Assembly (NCBI GenBank): GCA_934573735.1
Contig: CAKTMC010000020.1
Span: 1-29,204, forward strand
Length of the DNA: 29,204 bases
Reading direction: 5' to 3'
Origin: an uncultured Oscillospiraceae bacterium
Lineage (GTDB): Bacteria; Bacillota; Clostridia; Oscillospirales; Oscillospiraceae
The translations under genes and the position numbers were made by a program. Shown here piece after piece: positions 16,326-23,539 of the stretch. The stretch's first letter is position 1, and each line of letters opens with the position of its first letter. The notes under the pieces were generated by a model. The model ran no database searches. It saw nothing but the letters and a program-made list of their open reading frames with translations, and was not told the origin of the DNA.

Positions 16326-17807
16326 TCAGACTATTCTTCTGGCCTCGAAGCCGCGGGTGGAGTAGTAGCCGCTGGTGAGGTCGGTGATGATGACGCCGCT
16401 GCGGGAGTTTGCCGCGTGGACAAACTGACCGTTGCCGATGTACATACCGACGTGACCTATGTAGCCGTTGGAGTAGAAGCAGAGAATGTCGCCGGGTTGA
16501 AGCTCATCGGGCTCAACGTGTACGCCGTTTCTCGCCTGATCCTCGGCAACGCGGTTGAGCTGATAGCCGAACTGACCGTAAACGTAGTACATAAGACCGG
16601 AGCAGTCAAAGCCGGTGGAGGGGGAGGTACCGCCCCAGACGTAGTCATAGCCTACGAATTGCAGGGTGTACTCCGCTATCTGACGGCCAAGCTCGGAGCC
16701 GCCGGTGCCGGGAACCGCGGGCTTTGCGGTGGTGACATACTGGCTGTAGACATAGCCGCTCTTGCCGTCGATAACGCAGGCTGTCCAGTCGCCGCTGCTG
16801 CCGGTGACGCTTATCTCCTTGCCGGTGTTATACTCGCCGAGAATATCGGAGCTTGTGGAGGGGCTGCTTCTGAAGCGGACCGTAGTGCCGCGGATATATG
16901 CCGTGGTCGTCTCGGGCTGCTCGGTGCTCTCACTCCCGCCGCCGTTATTGCTGTCGCTCCCGCCGGGCTTTGCGGTGGTGACATACTGGCTGTAGACAAA
17001 GCCGCTCTGACCGTCTATCTCGCAGGCTGTCCAGTCACCGGAGCTGCCGGTGATGACGAGCTCCTTGCCGCGGTTATAGCTGTTTATAATGCCGTCGCTC
17101 GTGGAGGGACCGGTGCGGAAGCGGACATAGTCGCCGCTGATATAGCCCTTGGTCGCAACCACCGGGTCAACGCTCGGCGTGGGCGCGGGGGTCGGCGCGG
17201 GGGTCGGCTCGGGAGTGGGCTCCGGCGTCGGCTCGGGGCTCGGCTCGGTACTCGGCTCCGGAGAGGGAGCCGGGGCGGGGGAGGGCTGCTCGTTATTCTC
17301 GCTGCCGCCTTCGCCGCTAAGAGTGACATACTTACTGAAAACATAGCCGCTCTGACCGTTTATAACGCAGGCAGTCCAGTCGCCGGTGGTGCCGGTGACG
17401 GTGAGCTCCTTGCCGTTATTATACTCGCCCAGAATGCTGGAATCCGTGGACGGGCCGCTGCGGAAGCGCACATACATGGCATTGATGCTTCCGGGCTGAC
17501 CCTCGCCCTCAAAGCTGATGTCGGCATTGCCGCCGCTGCTCTCGGCCTGTATGCTGAGATACATCGAGGACATGAAGCCGTCTCTGCCGTTATAGTTCAC
17601 GGCGTACCAATTGCTGTTTGAACGGTCGGTCACGGTGACGCTCACTCCCTGAGAAAGACAGTCGAGCACCGAATACCCGGTACCCGGACCGCTGCGGAAG
17701 TTTACGTCGCTCGCGGTGACTGTGGCGGTCTCGGCGAAGGCCGGGACTACCAACAGAATACTGACGAGCAGAGCTATGGCGATCGTCCTTATAACTGATT
17801 TGCGCAT
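16326..17807 (-). CDS. Secreted SH3-domain NlpC/P60 cell-wall endopeptidase
   Basis: Predicted secreted peptidoglycan hydrolase cutting the gamma-D-Glu-diamino acid bond of stem peptides. The 493 residues begin with a signal peptide ending AFA|E near residue 25. Four bacterial SH3 domains follow. The first is divergent and the other three are nearly alike (VRFRSGPST..., GDWTAC..., GYVYSQYV). A long Pro/Thr/Ser/Glu linker (residues about 176-213) separates domains 2 and 3. The C-terminal NlpC/P60 domain has Cys402 in TGFDCSGL, His451 in GHVGMYIG, and His464 in FVHAANS as a third catalytic residue. AAGGAT precedes the ATG. It follows the unknown 93-residue gene by 25 nt, so the two are probably cotranscribed. 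Confidence 0.93.
   Translation of the reverse strand: MRKSVIRTIAIALLVSILLVVPAFAETATVTASDVNFRSGPGTGYSVLDCLSQGVSVTVTDRSNSNWYAVNYNGRDGFMSSMYLSIQAESSGGNADISFEGEGQPGSINAMYVRFRSGPSTDSSILGEYNNGKELTVTGTTGDWTACVINGQSGYVFSKYVTLSGEGGSENNEQPSPAPAPSPEPSTEPSPEPTPEPTPEPTPAPTPAPTPSVDPVVATKGYISGDYVRFRTGPSTSDGIINSYNRGKELVITGSSGDWTACEIDGQSGFVYSQYVTTAKPGGSDSNNGGGSESTEQPETTTAYIRGTTVRFRSSPSTSSDILGEYNTGKEISVTGSSGDWTACVIDGKSGYVYSQYVTTAKPAVPGTGGSELGRQIAEYTLQFVGYDYVWGGTSPSTGFDCSGLMYYVYGQFGYQLNRVAEDQARNGVHVEPDELQPGDILCFYSNGYIGHVGMYIGNGQFVHAANSRSGVIITDLTSGYYSTRGFEARRIV
17172..17290. repeat. Tandem repeat coding for a Pro-rich linker
   Basis: Short 6- and 12-nt units of the GGCGTCGGCTCGGG type repeat many times on the plus strand, encoding PTPEP/PAPTP/PSPEP units of the wall hydrolase in minus frame. 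Such runs change length easily by slippage. Confidence 0.75.
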
Positions 17808-17832
17808 TTGAAACAGATCCTTTATCTAAAGT

Positions 17833-18114
17833 TTATCTGGAGGACAGCGCACGCTCAAGCCACACCACAGCAATGTCTATCGCCGAATAAAGACTGTCCT
17901 TCTCGGCCTTTTTGACTATGCGGTCACGCGATTTTATAGACGGATCGGTGAGCTGAAGCTGGACGGAAACCTTTGCCGCAACGTCCAGATCCTTGACCTT
18001 CTTGGTGTCGAGTATCTGAAGCATGACAATATACTTGTCCGCAAAGCTTCCGTAATAGATGATGTTGTCCTTCCTTTGGAGAGGGTGTCCCTTATACTCC
18101 AACGCTTTTGCCAA
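17833..18114 (-). CDS. Conserved-looking 93-residue protein of unknown function
   Basis: I do not recognise the family. The product is soluble and mixed in charge, beginning (as Met) AKALEYKGHPLQRKDNII and ending with a helical AIDIAVVWLERALSS segment. The TTG at 18114 is the best start: GGAGGTG lies 5 nt upstream, whereas the ATG 72 nt earlier overlaps the promoter. A near-consensus promoter (TTGACA, 17 nt, TACATT) drives it, and the NlpC/P60 gene follows 25 nt after its stop. Its role may relate to envelope synthesis by context only. Confidence 0.75.
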   Translation of the reverse strand: MAKALEYKGHPLQRKDNIIYYGSFADKYIVMLQILDTKKVKDLDVAAKVSVQLQLTDPSIKSRDRIVKKAEKDSLYSAIDIAVVWLERALSSR

Positions 18115-18141
18115 TGAAAGCACCTCCAGTAATGTAACTAA

Positions 18142-18170
18142 AATGTAACACAATGAATTATAAATGTCAA
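18142..18170 (-). promoter_or_regulatory. Strong sigma-A-type promoter of the 93-residue and NlpC/P60 genes
   Basis: On the minus strand a perfect TTGACA (18165-18170), a 17-nt AT-rich spacer, and TACATT (18142-18147). Its position makes the TTG at 18114 the first good start codon. Confidence 0.8.
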
Positions 18171-18203
18171 CAGGAAATATTAACAATGTTAAGACGCGGT
18201 AGG

Positions 18204-18244
18204 TAAAACGAGCACTCTTTACTCCCGTTTATGGGAGTAAAGAG
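18204..18244 (-). terminator. Terminator of the class A PBP gene
   Basis: CTCTTTACTCCC and GGGAGTAAAGAG form a perfect 12-bp stem with a 6-nt loop. On the minus strand TGCTCGTTTTA follows. It lies about 18 nt beyond the PBP stop. Confidence 0.8.
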
Positions 18245-18261
18245 CAAGTTTATAATGCTTT

Positions 18262-20454
18262 TCAGCTTCCGGGGACGATTATGATATCTGCGTCGCCGCC
18301 GCCGGAGCCGCCGCTGTCGCCGCCGGAATCACCGCCGGTGTTGTCGCTGCCGGTATTGCCGCCGGTATCGGTAGAGGTATCCTCCTCTTCCTCATCCTCT
18401 TTGTTTACGCCGAAGATGCCGGTATCGCCGCCGATATAATACGGCCATGTGAAGTCGCGGTACTCAAGCCCCTCATGCAGCGGGCGCATGACCTTGCGGA
18501 ATATCTGCGCTGCGGGGTTGCCGCTGACGTAGATGCGCTCGGGCGTGTCGTAGCCAGTCCAGACCGCGGCGACATAGTAGGGAGTGCAGCCGACAAACCA
18601 GCGATCCTTATAGTCGGAGGTCGAGCCGGTCTTGCCCGCAACGGGCATGATGCCGAGATAGGCCTCGGTGCCGGTGCCGCGCGCGACGGCGTTCTGGAGC
18701 ATATAGGTCATGACGTGGGCGGTATTTGCGCTGAAGGCCTGAATGGTGTTGGGCTGATTGTCGATGAGGACGCGCCCATCACTGTCCGTGACCAGAGTAT
18801 AGGTGCGGGAGTAGGTGAAGATGCCGTCATTGACGAAGGAGCTGAAGGCCTGCGCCATCTCGCGCACGGTGACGCCGTTTGTGAACTGACCGAGCGCCAT
18901 GGGCGCATATGAGCAGTCGTCGGGGACAAGGCTTGTGAAGCCGAGCTTCTGGGTGAGCCAGTCATAGGCGACCTGCGGGGTGATCTTGTCGATTATCTGC
19001 GCGGCAACGGTGTTGACCGAGTATTGCAGCGCCGTGTAGATGTCGATAACGCCGAAATTGCCGCCGCCGTCGTTTGCCGGGTACCAGCTCGTGCCGGTGA
19101 GATAGATGTTTGGCGAGTCGTTTACGAGGGTGTTCGGCGTGATATAGCCGAGCTCGATTGCCGGTCCATAGGAGGCAAGCGGCTTTATCGAGGAGCCGGA
19201 GGAGCGGTAAGCGCCGGTGGCACGGTTAAGGGGGAAGTTCCTGTCCTTAGTGCCGACGCCGCCGCTGAGCGCCTTTATCTCGCCCGTGTAGGGGTCCATA
19301 ATGACTATTGCGCTCTGCAGCTGCTGATTGCTGTTCCATGTGCGGGGGATATTGTCGAGATTTTGATAGATATTATCGACGTAATACTGAACGTTCGGGT
19401 CATAGCTGGAGTAGATGAGATATCCGCCGTTTTTGAGCATATGCGCCGCGGCGTTATAGCTCAGGTCGTTTTGCTCCATGAGGTCGCGGATAACATCGTC
19501 GATAACGACCTCCTCATAGTAGCTGTATATCTCCTGCTGTATCTCCTCGCCGGGGCTGTGGGTGAAGTTCAGAGGCTCGTTTACCGCCGCGATATACTCG
19601 TCATAGTTTATATAGCCCTGCTCGTACATCTCGCGGAGAATGGTCTCCTGACGCTCCTTGTTGTTCTCCTGATTATAGAAGGGGTCGTAATATGTCGGCT
19701 TATTCGTGATGCCGACTATCGCCGCGCACTCGGCAAGCGAGAGATCCCATACGTCCTTATCAAAATACTTTAAGGCCGCCGTTTCGACTCCGTAGCAGCC
19801 CTCGCCGAAGTAGACGGCGTTGAGATACCATGTGACTATCTCCTGCTTGTCGTACTTCTTCTCAAGGTCGAGAGCGCCGAATATCTCCGCAAGCTTGCGC
19901 TGCACGGTGACCTCGTTTTTGCCGGTCAGGTTCTTTATGAGCTGCTGGGTTATCGTCGAGCCGCCGAAGTTATTCTGCATGGTGGCGAACATCTTGATGA
20001 GCGCGCCCGAGGTACGGTACCAGTCAACGCCCTTATGCTCGTAAAAGCGCTTATCCTCGATGGAGACAAGAGCCTGCTCCATATACTTGGGTATCTGCTC
20101 ATAATCGACCCAGATACGGTCCTCGTCGGCGGCAAGCTTAAGAAGCTCCTGCCAGTTGCCCGAGGAGTCCTTATATAATATGGTGCTCGACTCCGAAAGC
20201 TTATAGTCCTCAAGCGAAATGCCAAGCTCCGGGGTGAGACAGGACTTGACGTAGTAGGCGAAGATACACGCGAACATAAGTCCCGAAATGAGCAGCACGA
20301 GAAGTATCGTGCCGAATACCTTTAAAACAGAGCTGACAGCCGATGAAGCAATATCGACGGTCACGTCGACTGCGGCAAGCGCGATCGGCTTTTTGCGCCG
20401 CTTTTTCTTTGCCGAAGCCTCATCGTCTGCGATGGGCTTGTTGTTTTCATCCAA
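18262..20454 (-). CDS. Class A penicillin-binding protein (PBP1A type)
   Basis: Bifunctional peptidoglycan synthase: glycan polymerisation plus peptide cross-linking at the outer membrane face. A short basic cytoplasmic segment (KKKRRKK) precedes one membrane helix. The GT51 transglycosylase domain shows SIEDKRFYEHKGVDW and GGSTITQQLIKNL. The transpeptidase domain shows the SSIK tetrad with its Ser near residue 421, SVN, and KTG near residue 608. The C-terminus is a Gly/Ser/Asp-rich low-complexity tail. I place the start at TTG 20454, with GGAGGTG 8 nt upstream, giving 730 residues. The ATG at 20553 has no ribosome site and lies upstream of a probable transcription start. Confidence 0.93.
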   Translation of the reverse strand: MDENNKPIADDEASAKKKRRKKPIALAAVDVTVDIASSAVSSVLKVFGTILLVLLISGLMFACIFAYYVKSCLTPELGISLEDYKLSESSTILYKDSSGNWQELLKLAADEDRIWVDYEQIPKYMEQALVSIEDKRFYEHKGVDWYRTSGALIKMFATMQNNFGGSTITQQLIKNLTGKNEVTVQRKLAEIFGALDLEKKYDKQEIVTWYLNAVYFGEGCYGVETAALKYFDKDVWDLSLAECAAIVGITNKPTYYDPFYNQENNKERQETILREMYEQGYINYDEYIAAVNEPLNFTHSPGEEIQQEIYSYYEEVVIDDVIRDLMEQNDLSYNAAAHMLKNGGYLIYSSYDPNVQYYVDNIYQNLDNIPRTWNSNQQLQSAIVIMDPYTGEIKALSGGVGTKDRNFPLNRATGAYRSSGSSIKPLASYGPAIELGYITPNTLVNDSPNIYLTGTSWYPANDGGGNFGVIDIYTALQYSVNTVAAQIIDKITPQVAYDWLTQKLGFTSLVPDDCSYAPMALGQFTNGVTVREMAQAFSSFVNDGIFTYSRTYTLVTDSDGRVLIDNQPNTIQAFSANTAHVMTYMLQNAVARGTGTEAYLGIMPVAGKTGSTSDYKDRWFVGCTPYYVAAVWTGYDTPERIYVSGNPAAQIFRKVMRPLHEGLEYRDFTWPYYIGGDTGIFGVNKEDEEEEDTSTDTGGNTGSDNTGGDSGGDSGGSGGGDADIIIVPGS

Positions 20455-20529
20455 CAGTGCAGCACCTCCTTGTCCTGATTTCGTACAGCGCCCTGCGGCG
20501 ATAGCTTTGCTTAGTTTATACCACTGCGT

Positions 20530-20538
20530 ATTATAACA
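20530..20538 (-). promoter_or_regulatory. Extended -10 promoter of the PBP gene
   Basis: On the minus strand TGTTATAAT is a perfect extended -10 element. No good -35 box lies 17 nt upstream, as is allowed for this class. Transcription would start near 20522, about 70 nt before the TTG start. Confidence 0.55.
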
Positions 20539-20648
20539 CAGCTTGTCAAACATAGGTAGCCATTTTGTTAATTTTTATTTTTCTTAAGATTAAAGCATGC
20601 CCAATGTGGAATAATTTAGTTGAATAATCATGAAAGCGGGTATGATTT

Positions 20649-20990
20649 ATGGGCTTGAGAATACGAATAGGGCTGCTTGTATGCCTCTCGCTTGCGGCGG
20701 TATTTACGGGGCTGGAGGCGCTGAAAACCCTGCGTCCGCCGACTGCGGATGCGCTGCCGGAGACGGTATATGCCAAATTCGGCGAGCGGGCGGAGAGCGC
20801 GGAGTTTTATCTGAAAAGCAGCGGCGGCTATGTCGCGGTCTTTGCCGATCAAAGGGAGCGCGAGCCTGTGACGGTGACGGCGATAGAGGTCTCGGGTCTG
20901 CGTGCGGCGGACAGGGCGATGCTCGAAAGGGGCATACCCGTCGGCGATAAAAACGAGCTTCTGGAGCTGCTGGAGGATCTGGGCTCGTAG
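20649..20990 (+). CDS. Membrane-anchored protein with BofC C-terminal-like domain
   Basis: A 113-residue protein with an N-terminal membrane anchor or uncleaved signal (IGLLVCLSLAAVFTGLEAL). A small C-terminal domain follows: FYLKSSGGYVAVFADQ, then VTVTAIEVSGL, then a helix ending ELLELLEDLGS. This pattern resembles the C-terminal domain of BofC, a forespore-secreted regulator of sigma-K activation in Bacillus, and is seen in stand-alone proteins of many Clostridia. The N-terminal BofC domain is absent. The ribosome site is weak. It is transcribed away from the PBP gene. A sporulation role is inferred from the fold alone. Confidence 0.6.
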   Translation: MGLRIRIGLLVCLSLAAVFTGLEALKTLRPPTADALPETVYAKFGERAESAEFYLKSSGGYVAVFADQREREPVTVTAIEVSGLRAADRAMLERGIPVGDKNELLELLEDLGS

Positions 20991-21098
20991 CGGCGTTCAA
21001 AAAATATCCGATTATTCTTCATAAAATGCGCTATTGCTCAAAAAGCTTCGCATGATATTATGTTTTCCCAAGGAGGGATACGCAGACCCTGATATGAT

Positions 21099-21141
21099 AT
21101 AAAAAAGCACCGTTTCCGTATAAAAAACGCGGAAACGGTGC
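21099..21141 (-). terminator. Terminator of the leucine-rich-repeat gene
   Basis: GCACCGTTTCCG and CGGAAACGGTGC form a perfect 12-bp stem. On the minus strand it is followed by TTTTTTATA. It may also stop read-through from the BofC-like gene on the plus strand. Confidence 0.88.
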
Positions 21142-21158
21142 TCTTATAATTGAAATAA

Positions 21159-22505
21159 TCAGCGGATATCGGTATATGCGTTTTCGTCGTCATAGTCCAT
21201 CTGCTCACGCAGGCGGGCGTACCACTCGACCATATTGCCGTCGTCGTCATAGCGCCAGCCGTCCATATGCGGCGCCCAGCCCTCAAGCAGGAAGGTCGTG
21301 TCCGGAAGGTGCTCCTGAAGCTCGGCTATCTGCTCGGAGGATATCAGAGGGTCGGATACTATGCGTATGACCTTGAGCCCCGTCAGATTAAACAGCGGCG
21401 AGAGATCCGAAAGCTCCGGCATACCGCCGATGTTGAGATACTCAAGGCTCGTAAGCCCGGAGAGCACCGAGATATCGGAGATGTTTGAGCGGTGCAGCTC
21501 AAGGAACTGAAGCTCCTTGCAGTTGGCAAGCGGGGAGATATCCGTGATGGCGGTAAGACCGAGTATCGCCGACTGCAAATGCGGCATATAGGCGACAAAG
21601 TCACAGTTATTTATGTAAAGATTGTGCCCGAGGTCGAGGTAGCGTACCTCGGTGCAGTATTTGAGAACCTCGCTTGTGACGGAGTCTATATGCACGGTGC
21701 GGACGCGGTGGCAGTTTGTCATGTAGGGGTAGTTATAAATATACACGCGCCAGACGATGTTGCGCTCCGGGAACTCGTCACGCAGCGCGGCAAGCTCCTC
21801 GTTGCCTATGCCGCAGTCGGATATCTGGAAATATGTGCAGTCAAGATGCGGCAGGACGAGGCGCAGCGTCTCAAGTCCCGCCTCGCCGATATCGAGCTTA
21901 TCAAAAATAATGCTTTCATCGCCTGAGGATACGGTCTGACCGAAAAGCTCAAAGACTGCCTTGAGCCTTACTCCGGGCGCGCTCTCGCTCAGAGTGCGGA
22001 GAGTGTCAGGCTCAAGGGGCGCAGTATCGCTTATGCATATCTCGCGCAGGGCGGGGAATGCGTCAAGCGTATCGAGAGAGCTGCTCAGCTCCGCCGCGTT
22101 GCTGACGCTGATGGTCTCTGCGCTGCAATCGTATTCCGTGCCGGCGATATTGACGGAGAAGTGAAGCTCTATATCGGGGTAGGCGCTGCGGAGTCGCTGA
22201 ATATTCGCCTTGTCCGCCGGGTAGCTCACGCTGCTGCCGAGGGAAATGGACTTGAGCGCGGTAAAGCTGTCCTTCGCGGCGCAGAGCGCGTCAAAGCTGT
22301 AGGGGAGATCGGAAAGCTCAAGCGCCTCGCTGTCGGCCGCAAGCTCCGTCCCGCCGACGTCTATCATAATAATAGTCTCGGGTGTAGGCTCCGGCGTTGG
22401 CTCTGCGGGAGCGGGCTTTTCCGCCGCGCGCATAAAAAGCAGGACTCCGAGCGCCGCGGCGGCGAGCAGGCATACTATTATATATATTACACTTCGTTTT
22501 TTCAT
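21159..22505 (-). CDS. Exported or membrane-anchored leucine-rich-repeat protein
   Basis: A 448-residue protein with an N-terminal hydrophobic segment (residues about 6-25) after a KKR start, then a Pro/Glu/Thr linker (PAPAEPTPEPTPE), so it is probably displayed outside the membrane. The middle has irregular repeats. From about residue 280 to 400 there are clear leucine-rich repeats of internalin style (LDLGHNLYIN, ITDISPLANCKEL, LEYLNIGGMPELSDLSPL). The C-terminus is acidic and aromatic. Such proteins usually bind other proteins, but the ligand is unknown. It has its own promoter and a strong terminator. The ribosome site is unusual: GGAGGT is 27 nt upstream, separated from the ATG by a small hairpin. 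Confidence 0.8.
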   Translation of the reverse strand: MKKRSVIYIIVCLLAAAALGVLLFMRAAEKPAPAEPTPEPTPETIIMIDVGGTELAADSEALELSDLPYSFDALCAAKDSFTALKSISLGSSVSYPADKANIQRLRSAYPDIELHFSVNIAGTEYDCSAETISVSNAAELSSSLDTLDAFPALREICISDTAPLEPDTLRTLSESAPGVRLKAVFELFGQTVSSGDESIIFDKLDIGEAGLETLRLVLPHLDCTYFQISDCGIGNEELAALRDEFPERNIVWRVYIYNYPYMTNCHRVRTVHIDSVTSEVLKYCTEVRYLDLGHNLYINNCDFVAYMPHLQSAILGLTAITDISPLANCKELQFLELHRSNISDISVLSGLTSLEYLNIGGMPELSDLSPLFNLTGLKVIRIVSDPLISSEQIAELQEHLPDTTFLLEGWAPHMDGWRYDDDGNMVEWYARLREQMDYDDENAYTDIR

Positions 22506-22550
22506 CTCACATAACTGCGGCTATGCGCAGACCTCCGGAAAATTTATTAT

Positions 22551-22579
22551 ATTCTACCACGTTTTGCGGGGCATTTCAA
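22551..22579 (-). promoter_or_regulatory. Sigma-A-type promoter of the leucine-rich-repeat gene
   Basis: On the minus strand TTGAAA (22574-22579), 17 nt, TAGAAT (22551-22556). The expected transcript leader is about 40 nt and contains GGAGGT and a CTGCG/CGCAG hairpin before the ATG. Confidence 0.72.
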
Positions 22580-22589
22580 TAGAGTCGGG

Positions 22590-22645
22590 GCGGATAAGCC
22601 CGAAGGGACGGTAGCGGATAAGCTCGAAGAGACGGTTTCTCTTCG
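22590..22645. repeat. 24-bp tandem duplication and palindrome upstream of a promoter
   Basis: Two 24-bp units beginning GCGGATAAGC run head to tail at 22590-22613 and 22614-22637 with three differences. The second copy merges into an inverted repeat, CGAAGAGA (22625-22632) and TCTCTTCG (22638-22645), ending 2 nt before the -35 box of the 70-residue gene. It looks like an operator or activator site. Confidence 0.55.
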
Positions 22646-22647
22646 TG

Positions 22648-22676
22648 TTGACTTATTGAGCGCCGTATGATACAAT
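22648..22676 (+). promoter_or_regulatory. Sigma-A-type promoter of the 70-residue gene
   Basis: TTGACT (22648-22653), a 17-nt spacer, and TACAAT (22671-22676). Start of transcription near 22683 gives a leader of about 45 nt with AAGGAGA before the ATG. Confidence 0.8.
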
Positions 22677-22729
22677 TTTTATACAGGCATAAGCCAAGCG
22701 AAAAATAATATTGAGAAGGAGAAATAACA

Positions 22730-22941
22730 TGGATTTCAGAAGCATGACCGTTAAAGAGCTTTTCGACAACGAAGCCACTGCCGCCGTTATCAAGGAGATG
22801 GCGCCCCAGCTTCTCAAGTACCCCATCAAGCTTTTCAATAAGAAGAGCTGCGGCGAGATTTTTGATAAGGTCGTCAAGGGCGGCATAGTTCCCGAGGCCA
22901 CCGCAAAGGAAATCGAGGCAAAAATCAACGCGATGCTTTAA
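22730..22941 (+). CDS. Small helical protein of unknown function (70 residues)
   Basis: The family is not recognised with confidence. It opens MDFRSMTVKELFDNEATAAV and is predicted as an all-helical, soluble domain. The TVKELFDNEATAAVIKE pattern recalls a small helical domain found at the ends of some Clostridia glycosidases and as stand-alone proteins, but this is only a resemblance. AAGGAGA lies 9-10 nt upstream of the ATG at 22730. The gene forms a complete unit with its own promoter, a candidate operator and a terminator. Confidence 0.7.
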
Positions 22942-22954
22942 GGGCACGAAATTT

Positions 22955-22994
22955 AACAGCTGTCATCCCAAGCCGGGATGACAGCTGTTTTTAT
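22955..22994 (+). terminator. Terminator of the 70-residue gene
   Basis: AACAGCTGTCATCCC pairs with GGGATGACAGCTGTT (15 bp, 5-nt loop) followed by TTTAT. It overlaps the end of the converging bioY gene and can serve both, since the opposite side is also T-rich after the stem. Confidence 0.88.
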
Positions 22995-23539
22995 GCGATA
23001 TTTGCCGAAAGCCTTTTCGTAAGCTGCGGGGCAAGGAGCATACACACGGCGATTTTCAGCATATCGCCGGGGAGGAATATCAGCATACCGTCGCGTATAA
23101 GCTTCCAGAACGGAAGCGGCTGACCGCGATATACGTCAAATATCACCGCCATATACGGCAGCCCCACGAGATAGAGCACGCCAAGCCCCGCAAGGCAGGC
23201 AAGCGCGATGCGCCACGGGTCGTGACTTCCCGCGCCGATGCGCCCGACCACCCACGCCGAGGGGATAAGCCCGAGAAGAAAGCCGAAGGAGGGGTAGAGC
23301 ACATAGCCGAAGCCGCCGCCTGCCGCAAAAATCGGCAGCCCCACAAGCCCCAAGAGGACATATACCGCCTGAGACGCAGCGCCCCAGCCCGCGCCGAGGA
23401 CAAGCCCCGCCATGGCGGTGAAGAAAAATTGCAGAGTAATCGCCGAGAGCGCAAAGGGGATGCGGATAAACGCGCCGACGGCGGTGAGCGCGGCGAACAT
23501 TGCGCAGCGCAGAAGAAGACTTGTATTTACCTTAGCCAT
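22991..23539 (-). CDS. bioY: Biotin transporter substrate-binding subunit BioY
   Basis: Membrane S-component of an ECF-type biotin importer, binding biotin and docking with a shared EcfT-EcfA module not present here. The 183-residue protein has about six hydrophobic helices. Characteristic segments are GAFIRIPFALSAITLQ, VYVLLGLVGLPIFAAGGGFG and FLPGDMLKIAV. The start at 23539 overlaps the last 8 nt of htrA (ATGGCTAA) and lacks a ribosome site of its own, implying translational coupling. A longer upstream frame lies inside htrA and is rejected. No biotin-operator-like site was seen. Confidence 0.93.
   Translation of the reverse strand: MAKVNTSLLLRCAMFAALTAVGAFIRIPFALSAITLQFFFTAMAGLVLGAGWGAASQAVYVLLGLVGLPIFAAGGGFGYVLYPSFGFLLGLIPSAWVVGRIGAGSHDPWRIALACLAGLGVLYLVGLPYMAVIFDVYRGQPLPFWKLIRDGMLIFLPGDMLKIAVCMLLAPQLTKRLSANIA

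Noticed and set aside
17172..17290. Tandem repeat as a CRISPR array
   Set aside because: Units are 6-12 nt, there are no unique spacers, and it codes for a Pro-rich linker in a clear gene.
16086..17621. 511-codon open frame opposite the NlpC/P60 gene
   Set aside because: It is low-complexity Ala/Gly/Val-rich, mirrors the tandem SH3 coding repeats, and has no ribosome site or family motif. The minus frame has a signal peptide and catalytic residues.
20530..20549. TTGACA followed by TATAAT upstream of the PBP gene as a classic promoter
   Set aside because: The spacing is only 8 nt, far too short. The extended -10 reading is kept instead.
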